Of a DNA stretch of 64,000 nucleotides, positions 40,579 to 53,178 are shown piece after piece; within the stretch, counting starts at the first letter, position 1, and each line of letters starts with the position of its first letter. The position numbers and the translations under genes are program-made. The notes below the pieces were generated by a model. The model saw nothing but the letters and a program-made list of their open reading frames with translations, searched no databases and had not been told where the DNA came from. Source of the DNA: Nonomuraea sp. PA05 (GTDB lineage: Bacteria; Actinomycetota; Actinomycetes; Streptosporangiales; Streptosporangiaceae); assembly GCF_008086045.1 (NCBI RefSeq), contig NZ_VSEY01000002.1, positions 248,001 to 312,000 on the forward strand. The letters are read 5' to 3'.

Positions 40579-40593
40579 GTCACTATTGACACA
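40576..40593. promoter_or_regulatory. PadR-type operator 2
   Basis: TAAGTCA (40576-40582) and TGACACA (40587-40593) repeat the architecture of operator 1 (TAxGTCA, four bases, TGACAxA) with one change per arm. It overlaps the PadR stop codon and lies 63 bases before the next gene, so the membrane-protein/decarboxylase/dehydrogenase operon should be under the same regulator. Confidence 0.65.
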
Positions 40594-40655
40594 CATTTAC
40601 GGCCCGATCTACGGTCAGCCTGCGCGTCGCGTCCGGCACGCGAGGAGGATCGTCG

Positions 40656-41129
40656 ATGTCCCTGCACGTCGTCTCCGTCATCGTTCCGCTCGCGGTGTTC
40701 GTGGTCGGCACGCTGCGGCCGGTCAACCTGTGGCCGCGGGCAGGCGGCTTCGTGTTCAGCCTGGCGCTCGGGGCGGCCACGTTCCTGCTGTTCGGCGGGC
40801 GCGCGCTGATGAAGGAGCCCCGCACCGAGGTGTGTCCGAGGCCGGTCCCCGAGATCTCTCCGGGGCCGGCCGACGAGATCTCCCCGGGGCCGCCCCGAGA
40901 CGGCGGCCCCGGGGCAGAAGTCGCCGCCGCCGGTCATCCGGCAACCCCTCCCTCGGCCGCGGCCGGCGGCGGCGGCGCTCCCGGGCCTCCCCCCACTGTC
41001 GTGCTCACGGCCACCCTGCCTGCCATCACCGGGGTAGGCGTCGGCGCGCTCGGCGCGCTCGCGGTCACCCCGCACCTGATGGTGCTGGTCGCGCCGCTCA
41101 CCACCTGGCTGATCCACGTGGTGATCTGA
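40656..41129 (+). CDS. Small membrane protein with Pro-rich loop (function unknown)
   Basis: 157 residues. Two or three N-terminal hydrophobic stretches (VVSVIVPLAVFVVGTL; GGFVFSLALGAATFLLFGG) and a C-terminal pair (LTATLPAITGVGVGALGALA; LMVLVAPLTTWLIHVVI) enclose a proline-rich loop that contains EISPGP twice. The loop copies derive from an 18-base DNA repeat (40851-40868 and 40875-40892) with one mismatch. I recognise no family. It lies one base from the TPP enzyme gene and downstream of PadR operator 2, which implies a role as transporter or membrane accessory in that pathway. Confidence 0.75.
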   Translation: MSLHVVSVIVPLAVFVVGTLRPVNLWPRAGGFVFSLALGAATFLLFGGRALMKEPRTEVCPRPVPEISPGPADEISPGPPRDGGPGAEVAAAGHPATPPSAAAGGGGAPGPPPTVVLTATLPAITGVGVGALGALAVTPHLMVLVAPLTTWLIHVVI

Positions 41130-41130
41130 C

Positions 41131-42819
41131 GTGAACGGGGCCGGGCTCGTGGTGGAGGTGCTCGCCGCGGAGGGCGTCACCCAGGTGTACGGCATCCCGG
41201 GCACCACGATCATGGACCTGCTCGACGCCTTCGCCCGCCAGGACCGGATCCGCTACCTGTCGGTCCGGCACGAGCAGGTGGCCGCCTCGATGGCCGACGG
41301 CTTCTCCCGGGGCTCCGGCCGGCTCGGGGTGTGCGTCGCCTCGCGTGGCCCCGGCGCCATGAACCTGGCCACCGCCGTCGGCAACGCCTTCGACGAGTCC
41401 GTCCCGCTGCTCGCCCTCGTCGGGCAGGTGCCGGGGGACGTGGCGGGGCGCGACGCGTTCGAGGAGCTGGACGTGCTGACGCTGTTCCGGCCGATCACCC
41501 GGTGGCAGGCGCAGATCGATCGCGCCGGCCGCATCCCCGAGCTGCTGCAGCGCGCGGTCCGCCGGGCCGTGTCGGGGCGTCCCGGGCCCGTGCTGGTCTC
41601 GCTGCCACTGGACGTGCTGCGCGCCGGCGCCGAGGCCAGGCCGCAGCCCCGCTTCCGTCCCGGCCTGCCCCGCCCGGCCGCCGCGGACGCCAGGACCGCC
41701 GCCCGCGTCCTCGCCCAGGCCGAGCGCCCCGCCGTGATCATCGGCGGCGGGGTCCGCACGGCCGCCGCAGCGGGCGGTCCGGACGCGGGCGGCTTCCCCT
41801 GCTCGATCACCTCGCTGGTGGAGCGGCTCGGCGCGCCCGCCGTCACCACCTGGTCGCGCAAGAACCAGTTCCCCAACGACCACCCGAACTTCCTGGGCTC
41901 CCTCGGCGCGGGCGCCTTCCCCGCCACCGAGCGCGCGATCAAGGAGGCGGACGCCGTCCTGGCGCTCGGCTGCCGTTTCTCGGAGTTCACCACCAAGCGA
42001 TGGACGCTGCTCTCCCCCGGCACCCGCCTCGTGCACGTGGACATCGACCCGGCCGAGCTGGGCAAGGTATACCCGCCCGAGGTCGGCCTGCACGCCGACG
42101 CGACCCTGGCGGCGGCCGACCTCCTCACCTGGATCGACGACACCGCGCGGTCACCGTCCGCATCGGACTGGCTGGCCGGGCTCCGCGCCGCCCGCACCCG
42201 CGACCGCCGCCTCCCCGACGCCGGCCCGCCGCCTCCCGGCACGGTCGCGACGGCGGCTCTCGTCCGCGCCCTCGCCGAGACGCTCGCCCGCACCCCCGCC
42301 ACCCTCGTCGTGGACGCCCCCAGCACCGGCGTCTGGATCCAGCGCCACCTCGACTTCACCCGCCCGGGCAGCCACTTCGCCTCCTCGGGCGGCGCGATGG
42401 CCTGGGGTTTCCCCGCGGCGCTCGGCATCCAGCTCGCCCGCCCCCACGAGCGGGTGATCTGCCTCAGCGGCGACGGCAGCTTCTGGATGGTGGCCCAGGA
42501 CCTGGAGACGGCCGTCCGCGAGCGCATCCCGGTGGTCACCGTGGTGGCGGACAACTACGCGTACGGCAACACCAGGGACCGCCAGCGCACCGCCCACCGA
42601 GCCCGATATCTCGGAGTCTTCCATGACAACCCAGACCTGGCCGGCTTCGCCCGGCTGCACGGCGCCCACGGTGAGCGCGTGACCTGCGGCGCCGACCTCG
42701 TACCCGCCCTGGAGCGGGCCCTCGCGTCAGGAAAGCCGGCGATCGTGGACGTCGTGCAGGACCGGCACGAGGGCCTGCCCCCGGGCGTCATCCCGCTACC
42801 GGCGAGCAGGTCGAAGTGA
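41131..42819 (+). CDS. TPP-dependent decarboxylase (benzoylformate decarboxylase/acetolactate synthase superfamily)
   Basis: 562 residues from the GTG at 41131, one base after the preceding stop. The pyrimidine domain has the essential glutamate in SVRHEQVAASMADGFSRGSG (Glu48). The central domain follows (about 190-330). The pyrophosphate domain has GDGSFWMVAQDLETAVRERI and the ADNYAYGNT cofactor Asn region. The absence of an FAD-specific segment and the coupled aldehyde dehydrogenase gene (GTGA overlap) favour a 2-oxoacid decarboxylase making an aldehyde over an acetolactate synthase. Phenylglyoxylate- or indolepyruvate-like substrates fit a PadR-controlled set, but this is inference. Confidence 0.9.
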   Translation: MNGAGLVVEVLAAEGVTQVYGIPGTTIMDLLDAFARQDRIRYLSVRHEQVAASMADGFSRGSGRLGVCVASRGPGAMNLATAVGNAFDESVPLLALVGQVPGDVAGRDAFEELDVLTLFRPITRWQAQIDRAGRIPELLQRAVRRAVSGRPGPVLVSLPLDVLRAGAEARPQPRFRPGLPRPAAADARTAARVLAQAERPAVIIGGGVRTAAAAGGPDAGGFPCSITSLVERLGAPAVTTWSRKNQFPNDHPNFLGSLGAGAFPATERAIKEADAVLALGCRFSEFTTKRWTLLSPGTRLVHVDIDPAELGKVYPPEVGLHADATLAAADLLTWIDDTARSPSASDWLAGLRAARTRDRRLPDAGPPPPGTVATAALVRALAETLARTPATLVVDAPSTGVWIQRHLDFTRPGSHFASSGGAMAWGFPAALGIQLARPHERVICLSGDGSFWMVAQDLETAVRERIPVVTVVADNYAYGNTRDRQRTAHRARYLGVFHDNPDLAGFARLHGAHGERVTCGADLVPALERALASGKPAIVDVVQDRHEGLPPGVIPLPASRSK

Positions 42820-44291
42820 ACAGCCCGCGTGACCGTTCGTGGCGCATGCTTGTCGGCGGCGCGCTGGTGACGAGCGTCAGCGGGCGCACGTACGAGGTGG
42901 CCGACCCCAGCACGGAGGGGTACCTCGCCCGCGTGCCCGACGGCGGCAAGGACGACGTGGAGGCGGCCTACCAGGCGGCGGCCCGCGCGTTCCCCGCCTG
43001 GCGCGCCGTCCCGCCGCGCGAGCGGGCCGGCTTCCTGCGCCGCCTCGCCGCGACGCTGGGCGAGCACCGGGAGGAGCTGGCCACCCTGGACGCCCTCGAC
43101 CTGGGCAGCCCGTACCGGGAGATGCTGCTGGACGTGGAGCGGGCCGCGGAGTCGCTGGAGCTGTTCGCCGACTGCGCGCTGGAGCTGCGCGGCGAGGTGA
43201 TCCCGGCCAGCGCGGAGCACCTGCACTACACGGTGCGCGAGCCGTACGGGGTGGTCGGGCGGATCCTGCCGTACAACCATCCGATCATGTTCGCGGCCGG
43301 GAAGATCGCCGCGCCGCTGGTCGCGGGGAACACGGTCATCGTCAAGCCCGCCCACCAGACCCCGCTGTCGGCGCTGCGCATGGGCGAGCTGTTCGGCGGC
43401 CTGCTGCCGCCGGGCGTGCTGAACGTGGTGACCGGCGTCGGCCCCGACCCGGGGGCGGCCATCGCCGCGCACCCGGGCATCCGGCGCATCGCGTTCATCG
43501 GCGGTGAGCGCACGGGCCGGGCCATCCAGGAGGCGGCGGCGTGGGCGGCGGTCAAGCACGTCACGCTGGAGCTGGGCGGCAAGAACGCCATGGTCGTCTT
43601 CCCCGACGCCGATCTGGAGGCCGCCGCCCGGGGCGCCGTCCAGGGCATGAACCTGACGGCCAGCACCGGCCAGTCGTGCGGCTCCACCTCCCGCCTGCTG
43701 CTGCACGCGAGCATCGCCGGTGAGGTGACGGAGCGGGTCCGCGGCCTGATGCGCGCCCTGCGTGTCGGCCCGGCCCTCGACCCGGACACGGACGTGGGGC
43801 CGCTGGTCTCGGCCGCGCACGCCGCCAGCGTCCTGGCCGCCGTCCGCACCGCCGAGGACGAGGGCGCCGTCGTCGCCACCGGCGGCCGGCGCCCGTCCCA
43901 CCTCGACCGGGGCCACTTCGTCGAGCCCACGCTGCTGACCGGGGTCACGCAGGACATGCGCGCCGCCAACGAGGAGATCTTCGGGCCGGTGCTGAGCGTG
44001 CTGACGTTCACGACGGAGGAGGAGGCGCTGCGCCTGGCCAACGCCGTCGACTACGGCCTGACCGCATCCGTGTGGACCCGCGACCTGATCCGCGCCCACC
44101 GGTTCGCGGCGGGCTTCGAGGCGGGGTTCGTGTGGGTGAACGGGGTGTCGCGGCACTTCCCCGGGGTGCCGTACGGCGGGGTGAAGGCGTCGGGGGTGGG
44201 GCGTGAGGAGAGCGTGGAGGAGCTGCTCGGTTTCACACAGACGAAGGCGGTGACGATCTTCGGCGCAGGGGAAGGATCATCCGCGCGGTAG
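42816..44291 (+). CDS. Aldehyde dehydrogenase family protein
   Basis: 491 residues, standard length. Key parts are visible: PYNHPIMFAAGKIAAPL with the catalytic Asn, VIVKPAHQTPLSAL with the cofactor lysine, VTLELGGKNAM with the general-base Glu, and STGQSCGSTSR with the catalytic Cys. It oxidises an aldehyde to the acid with NAD(P)+. The GTG start overlaps the decarboxylase stop by four bases. The pair should convert a 2-oxoacid to the next lower carboxylic acid, as in mandelate or aromatic amino-acid side routes. It closes the PadR-controlled group. Confidence 0.93.
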   Translation: MNSPRDRSWRMLVGGALVTSVSGRTYEVADPSTEGYLARVPDGGKDDVEAAYQAAARAFPAWRAVPPRERAGFLRRLAATLGEHREELATLDALDLGSPYREMLLDVERAAESLELFADCALELRGEVIPASAEHLHYTVREPYGVVGRILPYNHPIMFAAGKIAAPLVAGNTVIVKPAHQTPLSALRMGELFGGLLPPGVLNVVTGVGPDPGAAIAAHPGIRRIAFIGGERTGRAIQEAAAWAAVKHVTLELGGKNAMVVFPDADLEAAARGAVQGMNLTASTGQSCGSTSRLLLHASIAGEVTERVRGLMRALRVGPALDPDTDVGPLVSAAHAASVLAAVRTAEDEGAVVATGGRRPSHLDRGHFVEPTLLTGVTQDMRAANEEIFGPVLSVLTFTTEEEALRLANAVDYGLTASVWTRDLIRAHRFAAGFEAGFVWVNGVSRHFPGVPYGGVKASGVGREESVEELLGFTQTKAVTIFGAGEGSSAR

Positions 44292-44321
44292 CCCCAGTTT
44301 CGGGCCTCCGAATTCACCCCA

Positions 44322-44349
44322 TTGACATCCCCACAAACCGGACTTTAGC
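44322..44349 (+). promoter_or_regulatory. Promoter of the LacI/glycosidase operon
   Basis: A consensus -35 (TTGACA, 44322-44327) is followed after 16 bases by a weak -10 (TTTAGC, 44344-44349). The operator palindrome starts seven bases later, over the expected transcription start. Confidence 0.5.
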
Positions 44350-44355
44350 GTGGTG

Positions 44356-44367
44356 CGAAACGTTTCG
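44356..44367. promoter_or_regulatory. Perfect palindromic operator of the glycosidase operon
   Basis: CGAAACGTTTCG is an exact 12-base palindrome centred on CG, of the LacI/CelR kind, 28 bases before the regulator start codon and directly downstream of the promoter. Autoregulated repression of the whole operon is expected. Confidence 0.8.
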
Positions 44368-44394
44368 ACCCGCCACAACGGTCCCCGGAGCACC

Positions 44395-45420
44395 ATGACC
44401 TCTCTGCGTGACGTGGCCGAGCGCGCCCGGGTGGCCGTGAGCACCGCGTCCGCCGCGCTCAACGGCACCCGTCCGGTGGCGGCGGCGACCAGGCGGCGGG
44501 TCGAGCGGGCGGCGGCCGAGCTGGGTTACCGGCCCAACCTGCTGGCCCGGGGCCTGCAGAGCAAGCGCACCCGCATCCTGGCCCTGCTGTTCCCCGCGCC
44601 GCGCAGCGGTTTCGGGCTGACCGAGATGCAGTTCGCGACCGGCGCCGCCGAGGCGGCCAGCGAGCTGGGGTATCACCTGCTGCTGTCCCCCGAGAGCGCC
44701 GGCCCCATCGAGGAGTTGCGGCACATCACCGGCCTGGGGCTGGTGGACGGGGTGCTGCTGATGGAGGTGGGGCTGGACGACGAGCGCCCGCGCTTTCTGG
44801 CGGAGGCCGGGGTGCCGTTCGCGATGATCGGGCGGACGCGGGAGCCCGGCACGATCGACTACGCCGACATCGACTTCGCCGCCACCGCCAGGGACGCCCT
44901 GGCGCACGTGGCCGGGCTGGGGCATCGCAAGCTGGCCCTGTTCAACCTGGCCGAGGACGGGCACCCGGCCAGGTACGGCCCCGCCGTCCGCGCAGGCGAG
45001 GAGTTCGCCCGGGCCGCGCAGGACCGGGGGCTGGCCTACGTGGCCGGTTTCCGCCCCGGCTCGGCCGAGGAGGGCGGCAAGGCGTTCGAGGACCTGCTCG
45101 ACGCCCATCCGGACGTGACGGCGCTGGCCGTGATGGACGACCGCGCGGCGGTCGGCGTGATCACCGCCGTGGCGCGGCGCGGCCTGCGCATACCTGAGGA
45201 CCTGACGCTGCTGCTGGTGCTGTCGTCGGCGCGGGTGGCCGAGATGTTCCATCCCAGGCTCACGACGCTGGAACCGCCCAGCACGGAGCTGGGCCGGCTC
45301 GGCGCCCGCATGCTCATTGACCGGTTGCAGGGTGACGGGCCGCCGCGACAGCGGCTCGTGCCCTGCCGTCTGGTGGTCGGGGACAGCTCCGCGCCACCGC
45401 GTGAAGGGGGCGGATCTTGA
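44395..45420 (+). CDS. LacI-family regulator of the xyloglucan-type glycosidase operon
   Basis: 341 residues from the ATG at 44395. The HTH is TSLRDVAERARVAVSTASAA with the hinge ELGYRPNLLARGL; the sugar-binding core includes ILALLFPAPRSGFGLTEMQF and VTALAVMDDRAAVGVITAVA. The ligand is probably an oligosaccharide liberated from plant cell-wall polymers. The stop overlaps the TTG of the GH42 gene, so regulator and enzymes are one transcription unit and the regulator is autogenously controlled through the CGAAACGTTTCG site. Confidence 0.93.
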   Translation: MTSLRDVAERARVAVSTASAALNGTRPVAAATRRRVERAAAELGYRPNLLARGLQSKRTRILALLFPAPRSGFGLTEMQFATGAAEAASELGYHLLLSPESAGPIEELRHITGLGLVDGVLLMEVGLDDERPRFLAEAGVPFAMIGRTREPGTIDYADIDFAATARDALAHVAGLGHRKLALFNLAEDGHPARYGPAVRAGEEFARAAQDRGLAYVAGFRPGSAEEGGKAFEDLLDAHPDVTALAVMDDRAAVGVITAVARRGLRIPEDLTLLLVLSSARVAEMFHPRLTTLEPPSTELGRLGARMLIDRLQGDGPPRQRLVPCRLVVGDSSAPPREGGGS

Positions 45421-47416
45421 CACTCGGGATGCACACGGTGACCGAGGGCCGTGGGCTGCTGTTCGGCGGGGACTACAACCCGGAGCAGTGGCCGGAGGAG
45501 GTGTGGGAGCAGGACGCGAAGCTGATGCGGGACGCCGGGGTCAACCTGGTGACGGTCGGCGTGTTCAGCTGGGCGCGGCTGGAGCCGGAGCCGGGCAGGT
45601 ACGACTTCGGCTGGCTGGACCGGGTGCTCGACCTGATGGGCGGGCACGGCATCGCGGTGGACCTGGCGATCCCGACGGCCTCGCCGCCGCCGTGGCTGGG
45701 GCACCGCTGGCCGCAGACCCTGCCGGTGGACGAGGGCGGGCACCGGCTCTGGTACGGCTCCCGCAACCAGTTCTGCCCTTCTTCGGCCCTGTATCGGGAG
45801 CGCTCCCAGTCGATCACGACCGCGCTGGCCGAACGGTACGCCGGCCATCCGGCGCTGGCCATGTGGCACGTGGGCAACGAGTACGGCGAGGTCTGCCACT
45901 GCGACGAGTCCGCGGCGGCGTTCCGCGCCTGGCTGCGTGACCGCTACGGCGACCTGGCCGCGCTCAACGAGGCGTGGGGCACCACGTTCTGGAGCCAGGG
46001 CTACAGCGACTGGGCCGAGGTCGTGCCGCCGCGCCGCGCCCCGTACATCATCAACCCCACCCAGCGCCTCGACTGGTGGCGCTTCTGCTCGGGCGAGCTG
46101 CTCGGCCACTTCCGCGAGCAGCGCGACATCCTGCGCGCCCGCACCCCGGACGTGCCGGTCACCACCAACTTCATGGGCTTCTTCAAGCGGGTGGACTACT
46201 GGTCGTTCGCCGGCGAGCAGGACGTCGTCTCCAACGACTGCTACCCGGAGCCGGGCAACCCGCTCACCCCGGCCAGGACGGCCCTGACCCATGACCTGAT
46301 GCGCGGCCTGGCCGGCGGGCGGCCGTGGCTGCTGATGGAGCAGGCCACCAGCGCCGTCAACTGGCGCGAGCACAACCTGCCCAAGCCGCCCGGCCAGTTC
46401 CGGCTGGAGTCGCTGCAGGCGGTCGCGCGCGGCGCGGACGGCTTGTGCTACTTCCAGTGGCGGGCCTCCCGGTTCGGCGCCGAGCGCTTCCACGCCGCGA
46501 TGGTGCCGCACGCGGGCGCGGACACGCGGCTGCACGCCGCGGTGCGCGAGCACGGGCAGGAGCTGCGCACGCTCGCCGGGGTGGCGGGCGAGCCGGTGCC
46601 CGCTCGGGTGGCGATGGTGTTCGGCTGGGAGAGCTGGTGGGCGCTGGAGGAGCGCGGACGGCCCAGCGACCGGCTCAACGCGGTGGACCAGCTCCTCAGC
46701 TACTACGTGCCGTTCTTCGAGCGCGGGGTGAGCGTGGACGTGGTGCCGCCCGGCGCGGACCTGTCGGCGTACGCGCTGGTCGTGGTGCCGAACCTGTTCC
46801 TGGTGAGCGACGAGCACGCGGCGGCGCTGACGGCGTACGTGAACGGCGGCGGCGTGCTGGTGGTCGGCCCGTTCTCGGGCGTGGTGGACCCGAACGCGCA
46901 CGTGCGGACCGGCAGGTTCCCTGCGCCGCTGCGCGAGGTGCTGGGCGCCTCCGGCGAGGAGTGGCAGCCGGTGGCGGGGCCCGTCGCGTGCGCGTGGCAG
47001 GGCGGGGCGGGGTTCGCGGCGGAGAGCTGGACCGAGCTGTTGCAGGCGGAGGGCGCCGAGGTGGTGGCCGAGTTCGCCGAGGGCGACCTGGCCGGGCGGC
47101 CGGCGATCCTGCGCCACCCGTCCGGGGAGGGCGTCGCCTGGTACGTGGGCACGATGCCCGAGCCCGCCGCGCTGTCCGCGCTGGCCGGGCGGGCGCTGGC
47201 CGACGCGGGCGTGCGCGGCGTGCTGCCCGACCTGCCGCAGGGCGTCGAGGCGGTGCGCCGCGGCGAGGTGCTGTTCCTGCTCAACCACGGCGCCGCCACG
47301 GTCCGCGTGCCGATCCCCGAGCCGGGGGTGGACCTGCTGACCGGCTCGCCCGCCGAGGGTCACGTCACGCTGGCGCCGCGCGCCGTCGTCGCCCTGCGCC
47401 CGGAGGTCGTCCCGGC

Positions 47417-47420
<4 letters not shown>
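45417..47420 (+). CDS. GH42 beta-galactosidase (first copy)
   Basis: 667 residues. The family start GGDYNPEQWPEEVW is present; the acid/base Glu is in HVGNEYG (about 155) and the nucleophile in WLLMEQATSAVNW (about 308). Cysteines at 120, 160 and 162 keep most of the zinc cluster of this family. No signal peptide, so it acts in the cytosol on imported oligosaccharides, removing terminal beta-galactose. The start is a TTG at 45417 six bases behind AAGGGGG; an ATG at 45429 is an alternative. With the alpha-xylosidase and beta-glucosidase downstream it suggests xyloglucan fragments as substrate. It shares its family with the galactan-locus GH42 at 56730. Confidence 0.93.
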
Positions 47421-51092
<3,672 letters not shown>

Positions 51093-51101
51093 CTCGGTCG
51101 G

Positions 51102-51935
51102 CTACGGCTTGCGTGCCACGCCGCCGACGAAGGTGTGGTACGTGATGCCGGGCGCGGCCTGGTGGTCCCCCGTCTCGGGACGCCATTCCGGGAGCGGCAC
51201 CAGGCCGGGCTCCACCAGCTCCAGCCCGTCGAAGTAGGCGAGGATCTCCTCGCGGGTGCGCCACCGGCCGGTGCCGAGGTGCTCGTTGAAGAGCTTCTCC
51301 GCCGTGAAGGCCTGCTCCGACACCTCGGGGTGGGCCCCCATCGGGTTGTGGAAGTGCGAGATCACCACGTGGCTGCCGGAGGGCAGCGGCCGGATGAGCC
51401 GGGCGGCGATGCCGGCCGGGTCCTCCTCGTCCTTGAGGTGGTGCAGGAGGCCGAACAGCAGCAGCCCGACCGGCTCGGCGAAGTCGATGAGGGCGCGGGT
51501 GCGCGGGTCGTCGAGGATCTTCTCGGGCTCGCGGGCGTCGGCGTCGACGATCGTGGTGGTCTCGTCCACGGCCAGCAGGGCGCGGCCGTGGGCGAGCACG
51601 ATGGGGTCGTGATCGACGTAGACGACGTGCGCGCCCGGCGTGACGGACTGGGCGACCTCGTGCACGTTGCCCTGCGTGGGCAGGCCGGAGCCGATGTCCA
51701 GGAACTGGCGGATGCCCGCGTCGGCGGCCAGGTAGCGCACCGTGCGGCGGAGGAACTCGCGGTTGGCCTGGGCGGCCTCCGGCGCGTCCGGCGCGATCCG
51801 CAGCGCCGCCTGCGCCACGTGGCGGTCGACCTCGTAGTTGTCCTTCCCGCCGAGCATGTAGTCGTAGACGCGGGCGACGCTCGGCTTGCTGGTGTCTATC
51901 CCGCTGGGCGCGCTTTCCTGCTCGCTTCCGGGCAC
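51102..51935 (-). CDS. SAM-dependent methyltransferase-like protein, DUF574 (PF04672) type (copy A)
   Basis: 277 residues. The family is an actinomycete speciality: ARVYDYMLGGKDNYEVDR near the start, the SAM-binding FLDIGSGLPTQGNVHEVAQ (motif I), ARVVYVDHDP-type VVYVDHDPIVLAHG and the end YHTFVGGVARKP. The acceptor is unknown; many genomes contain dozens of copies, often near regulatory genes. Copy B at 63158 is about 70 percent identical by eye and opposite in strand. The start is the ATG at 51935. Confidence 0.88.
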   Translation of the reverse strand: MPGSEQESAPSGIDTSKPSVARVYDYMLGGKDNYEVDRHVAQAALRIAPDAPEAAQANREFLRRTVRYLAADAGIRQFLDIGSGLPTQGNVHEVAQSVTPGAHVVYVDHDPIVLAHGRALLAVDETTTIVDADAREPEKILDDPRTRALIDFAEPVGLLLFGLLHHLKDEEDPAGIAARLIRPLPSGSHVVISHFHNPMGAHPEVSEQAFTAEKLFNEHLGTGRWRTREEILAYFDGLELVEPGLVPLPEWRPETGDHQAAPGITYHTFVGGVARKP

Positions 51936-52017
51936 TTCGGGCTCCTCGCTGGATCAGGGGGTCAGCGCGATGATCCTAAGGCGGAGCACCAGGTCCGGGC
52001 GTGAACTTCAGGAGGAT

Positions 52018-53061
52018 TTAAGGTTTTCCGACCAGTTCCTCCCGCAGCAGGCGGGCGGCGCCCGCCATGGCCCGCATCTTGCCCTCCGCCGAGCGCCTGG
52101 GCAGGTACTTCATCCCGCAGTCGGTGGCGATGACGATCCGCTCGGGCGGCACCCGCTCGAACGCCCCGCGCACCCGCCCCGCCACCACCTCCACGGGCTC
52201 CACCTCGGGCGTGGACAGGTCGATCACGCCGAGCACGACCGTCTTGTCCTTCAGGTCGGACAGCACCCCGAGGTCCAGCCCCGACTGCGCGGTCTCGATC
52301 GACACCTGCCGCACCGGGCACCCGGCCAGCTCCGGCAGGAACGAGTACGCCTCCGGCCGCTCGTGGATGATCGCCGCGTACCCGAAGCAGATGTGCACCG
52401 CCGTCGTGCCGGTGATCCCGTCGAGCGCGGCGTTCAGCGCGGCCAGCCCGTACGCGCGCGCCGCGTCCGGCCTGGCCTGCATGTACGGCTCGTCGAGCTG
52501 CACGATGTCGGCCCCGGCGGCGAACAGGTCGCGGATCTCGGCGTTGACGGCGGCCGCGTAGTCCATGGCGGCGGCCTCGGCGTCGGGGTAGAAGTCGTTC
52601 TGCGCCTGCTGGCTCATCGTGAACGGCCCCGGCACCGTCATCTTCACCACGCGGCCGGTGTGCGCGCGCAGGAACAGCAGGTCGTCCACCTCGACGGGCC
52701 GGGCCCGCCGGATGGGGCCGACGATGCGCGGCACCGGGTTCGGATGGCCGCTGCGGTCCAGGGCGGTGCCCGGGTTGTCCAGGTCGATGCCTTCCAGGGC
52801 GGTGGCGAAGTGGTTGGAGTAGCTCTCGCGGCGGATCTCGCCGTCGGTGACGATGTCCAGCCCGGCCCGCTCCTGCGCCCTGATCGCCAGCTCGGTGGCG
52901 TCGTCCTGGGCCTGGCCGAGCAGCTCCGGCGGGATCCGCCACAGCTCCCTGGCCCGCACGCGCGGCGGGAACCGCCCGGCCAGCCTGGCCCGGTCGATCA
53001 GCCAGTCCGGCTGGGCGTAGCTCCCGACCAGCGACGTAGGCAGCAGCGGCAAGGAGATCAC
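52018..53061 (-). CDS. MetE C-terminal-like (UROD/MetE superfamily) zinc methyltransferase
   Basis: 347 residues from a GTG at 53061, with GGGAGGG six bases upstream. It has only the catalytic C-terminal half of cobalamin-independent methionine synthase. The zinc ligands are all present: HICFGY (His223, Cys225), SIETAQSG (Glu256) and ATDCGMKY (Cys315). It should transfer a methyl group to a thiol. Lacking the N-terminal MetE half, it may use a different methyl donor, for example a methylated corrinoid or simple methyl compound, or be a homocysteine methyltransferase of the core type. The nitroreductase gene lies about 100 bases upstream on the same strand. Confidence 0.9.
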   Translation of the reverse strand: MISLPLLPTSLVGSYAQPDWLIDRARLAGRFPPRVRARELWRIPPELLGQAQDDATELAIRAQERAGLDIVTDGEIRRESYSNHFATALEGIDLDNPGTALDRSGHPNPVPRIVGPIRRARPVEVDDLLFLRAHTGRVVKMTVPGPFTMSQQAQNDFYPDAEAAAMDYAAAVNAEIRDLFAAGADIVQLDEPYMQARPDAARAYGLAALNAALDGITGTTAVHICFGYAAIIHERPEAYSFLPELAGCPVRQVSIETAQSGLDLGVLSDLKDKTVVLGVIDLSTPEVEPVEVVAGRVRGAFERVPPERIVIATDCGMKYLPRRSAEGKMRAMAGAARLLREELVGKP

Positions 53062-53104
53062 GGGGGCCCTCCCTCACGTCGGTCGTGACCTCCACTGTGC
53101 GCGC

Positions 53105-53178
53105 GTCGTGCGCGGGTTACCAGCCGTCGGCGTGCGGGGGGTTGCCAGCCGTCGCCCTGCGCGGGTTACCAGCCGTCG
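53105..53178 (-). repeat. Three tandem copies of the 3' end of the nitroreductase gene
   Basis: Read on the minus strand, a unit of about 24 bases containing GACGGCTGGTAACC (the last codons Asp-Gly-Trp, stop and trailer of the nitroreductase gene) occurs three times. The middle copy has GGCTGGCAACC, changing the stop triplet. Only the first copy is in the reading frame with a stop; the others are downstream duplications. Confidence 0.85.

Noticed and set aside
46325..47416. Upstream extension of the GH31 frame to 46325
   Set aside because: The extra residues overlap the GH42 gene and are low-complexity Arg/Gly/Ala; the ATG at 47417 overlapping the GH42 stop is the natural start.
51102..51935. 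Composite transposon formed by the two methyltransferase copies
   Set aside because: The copies are diverged paralogues of a gene family common in actinomycetes; no transposase, terminal repeats or target duplication is visible.
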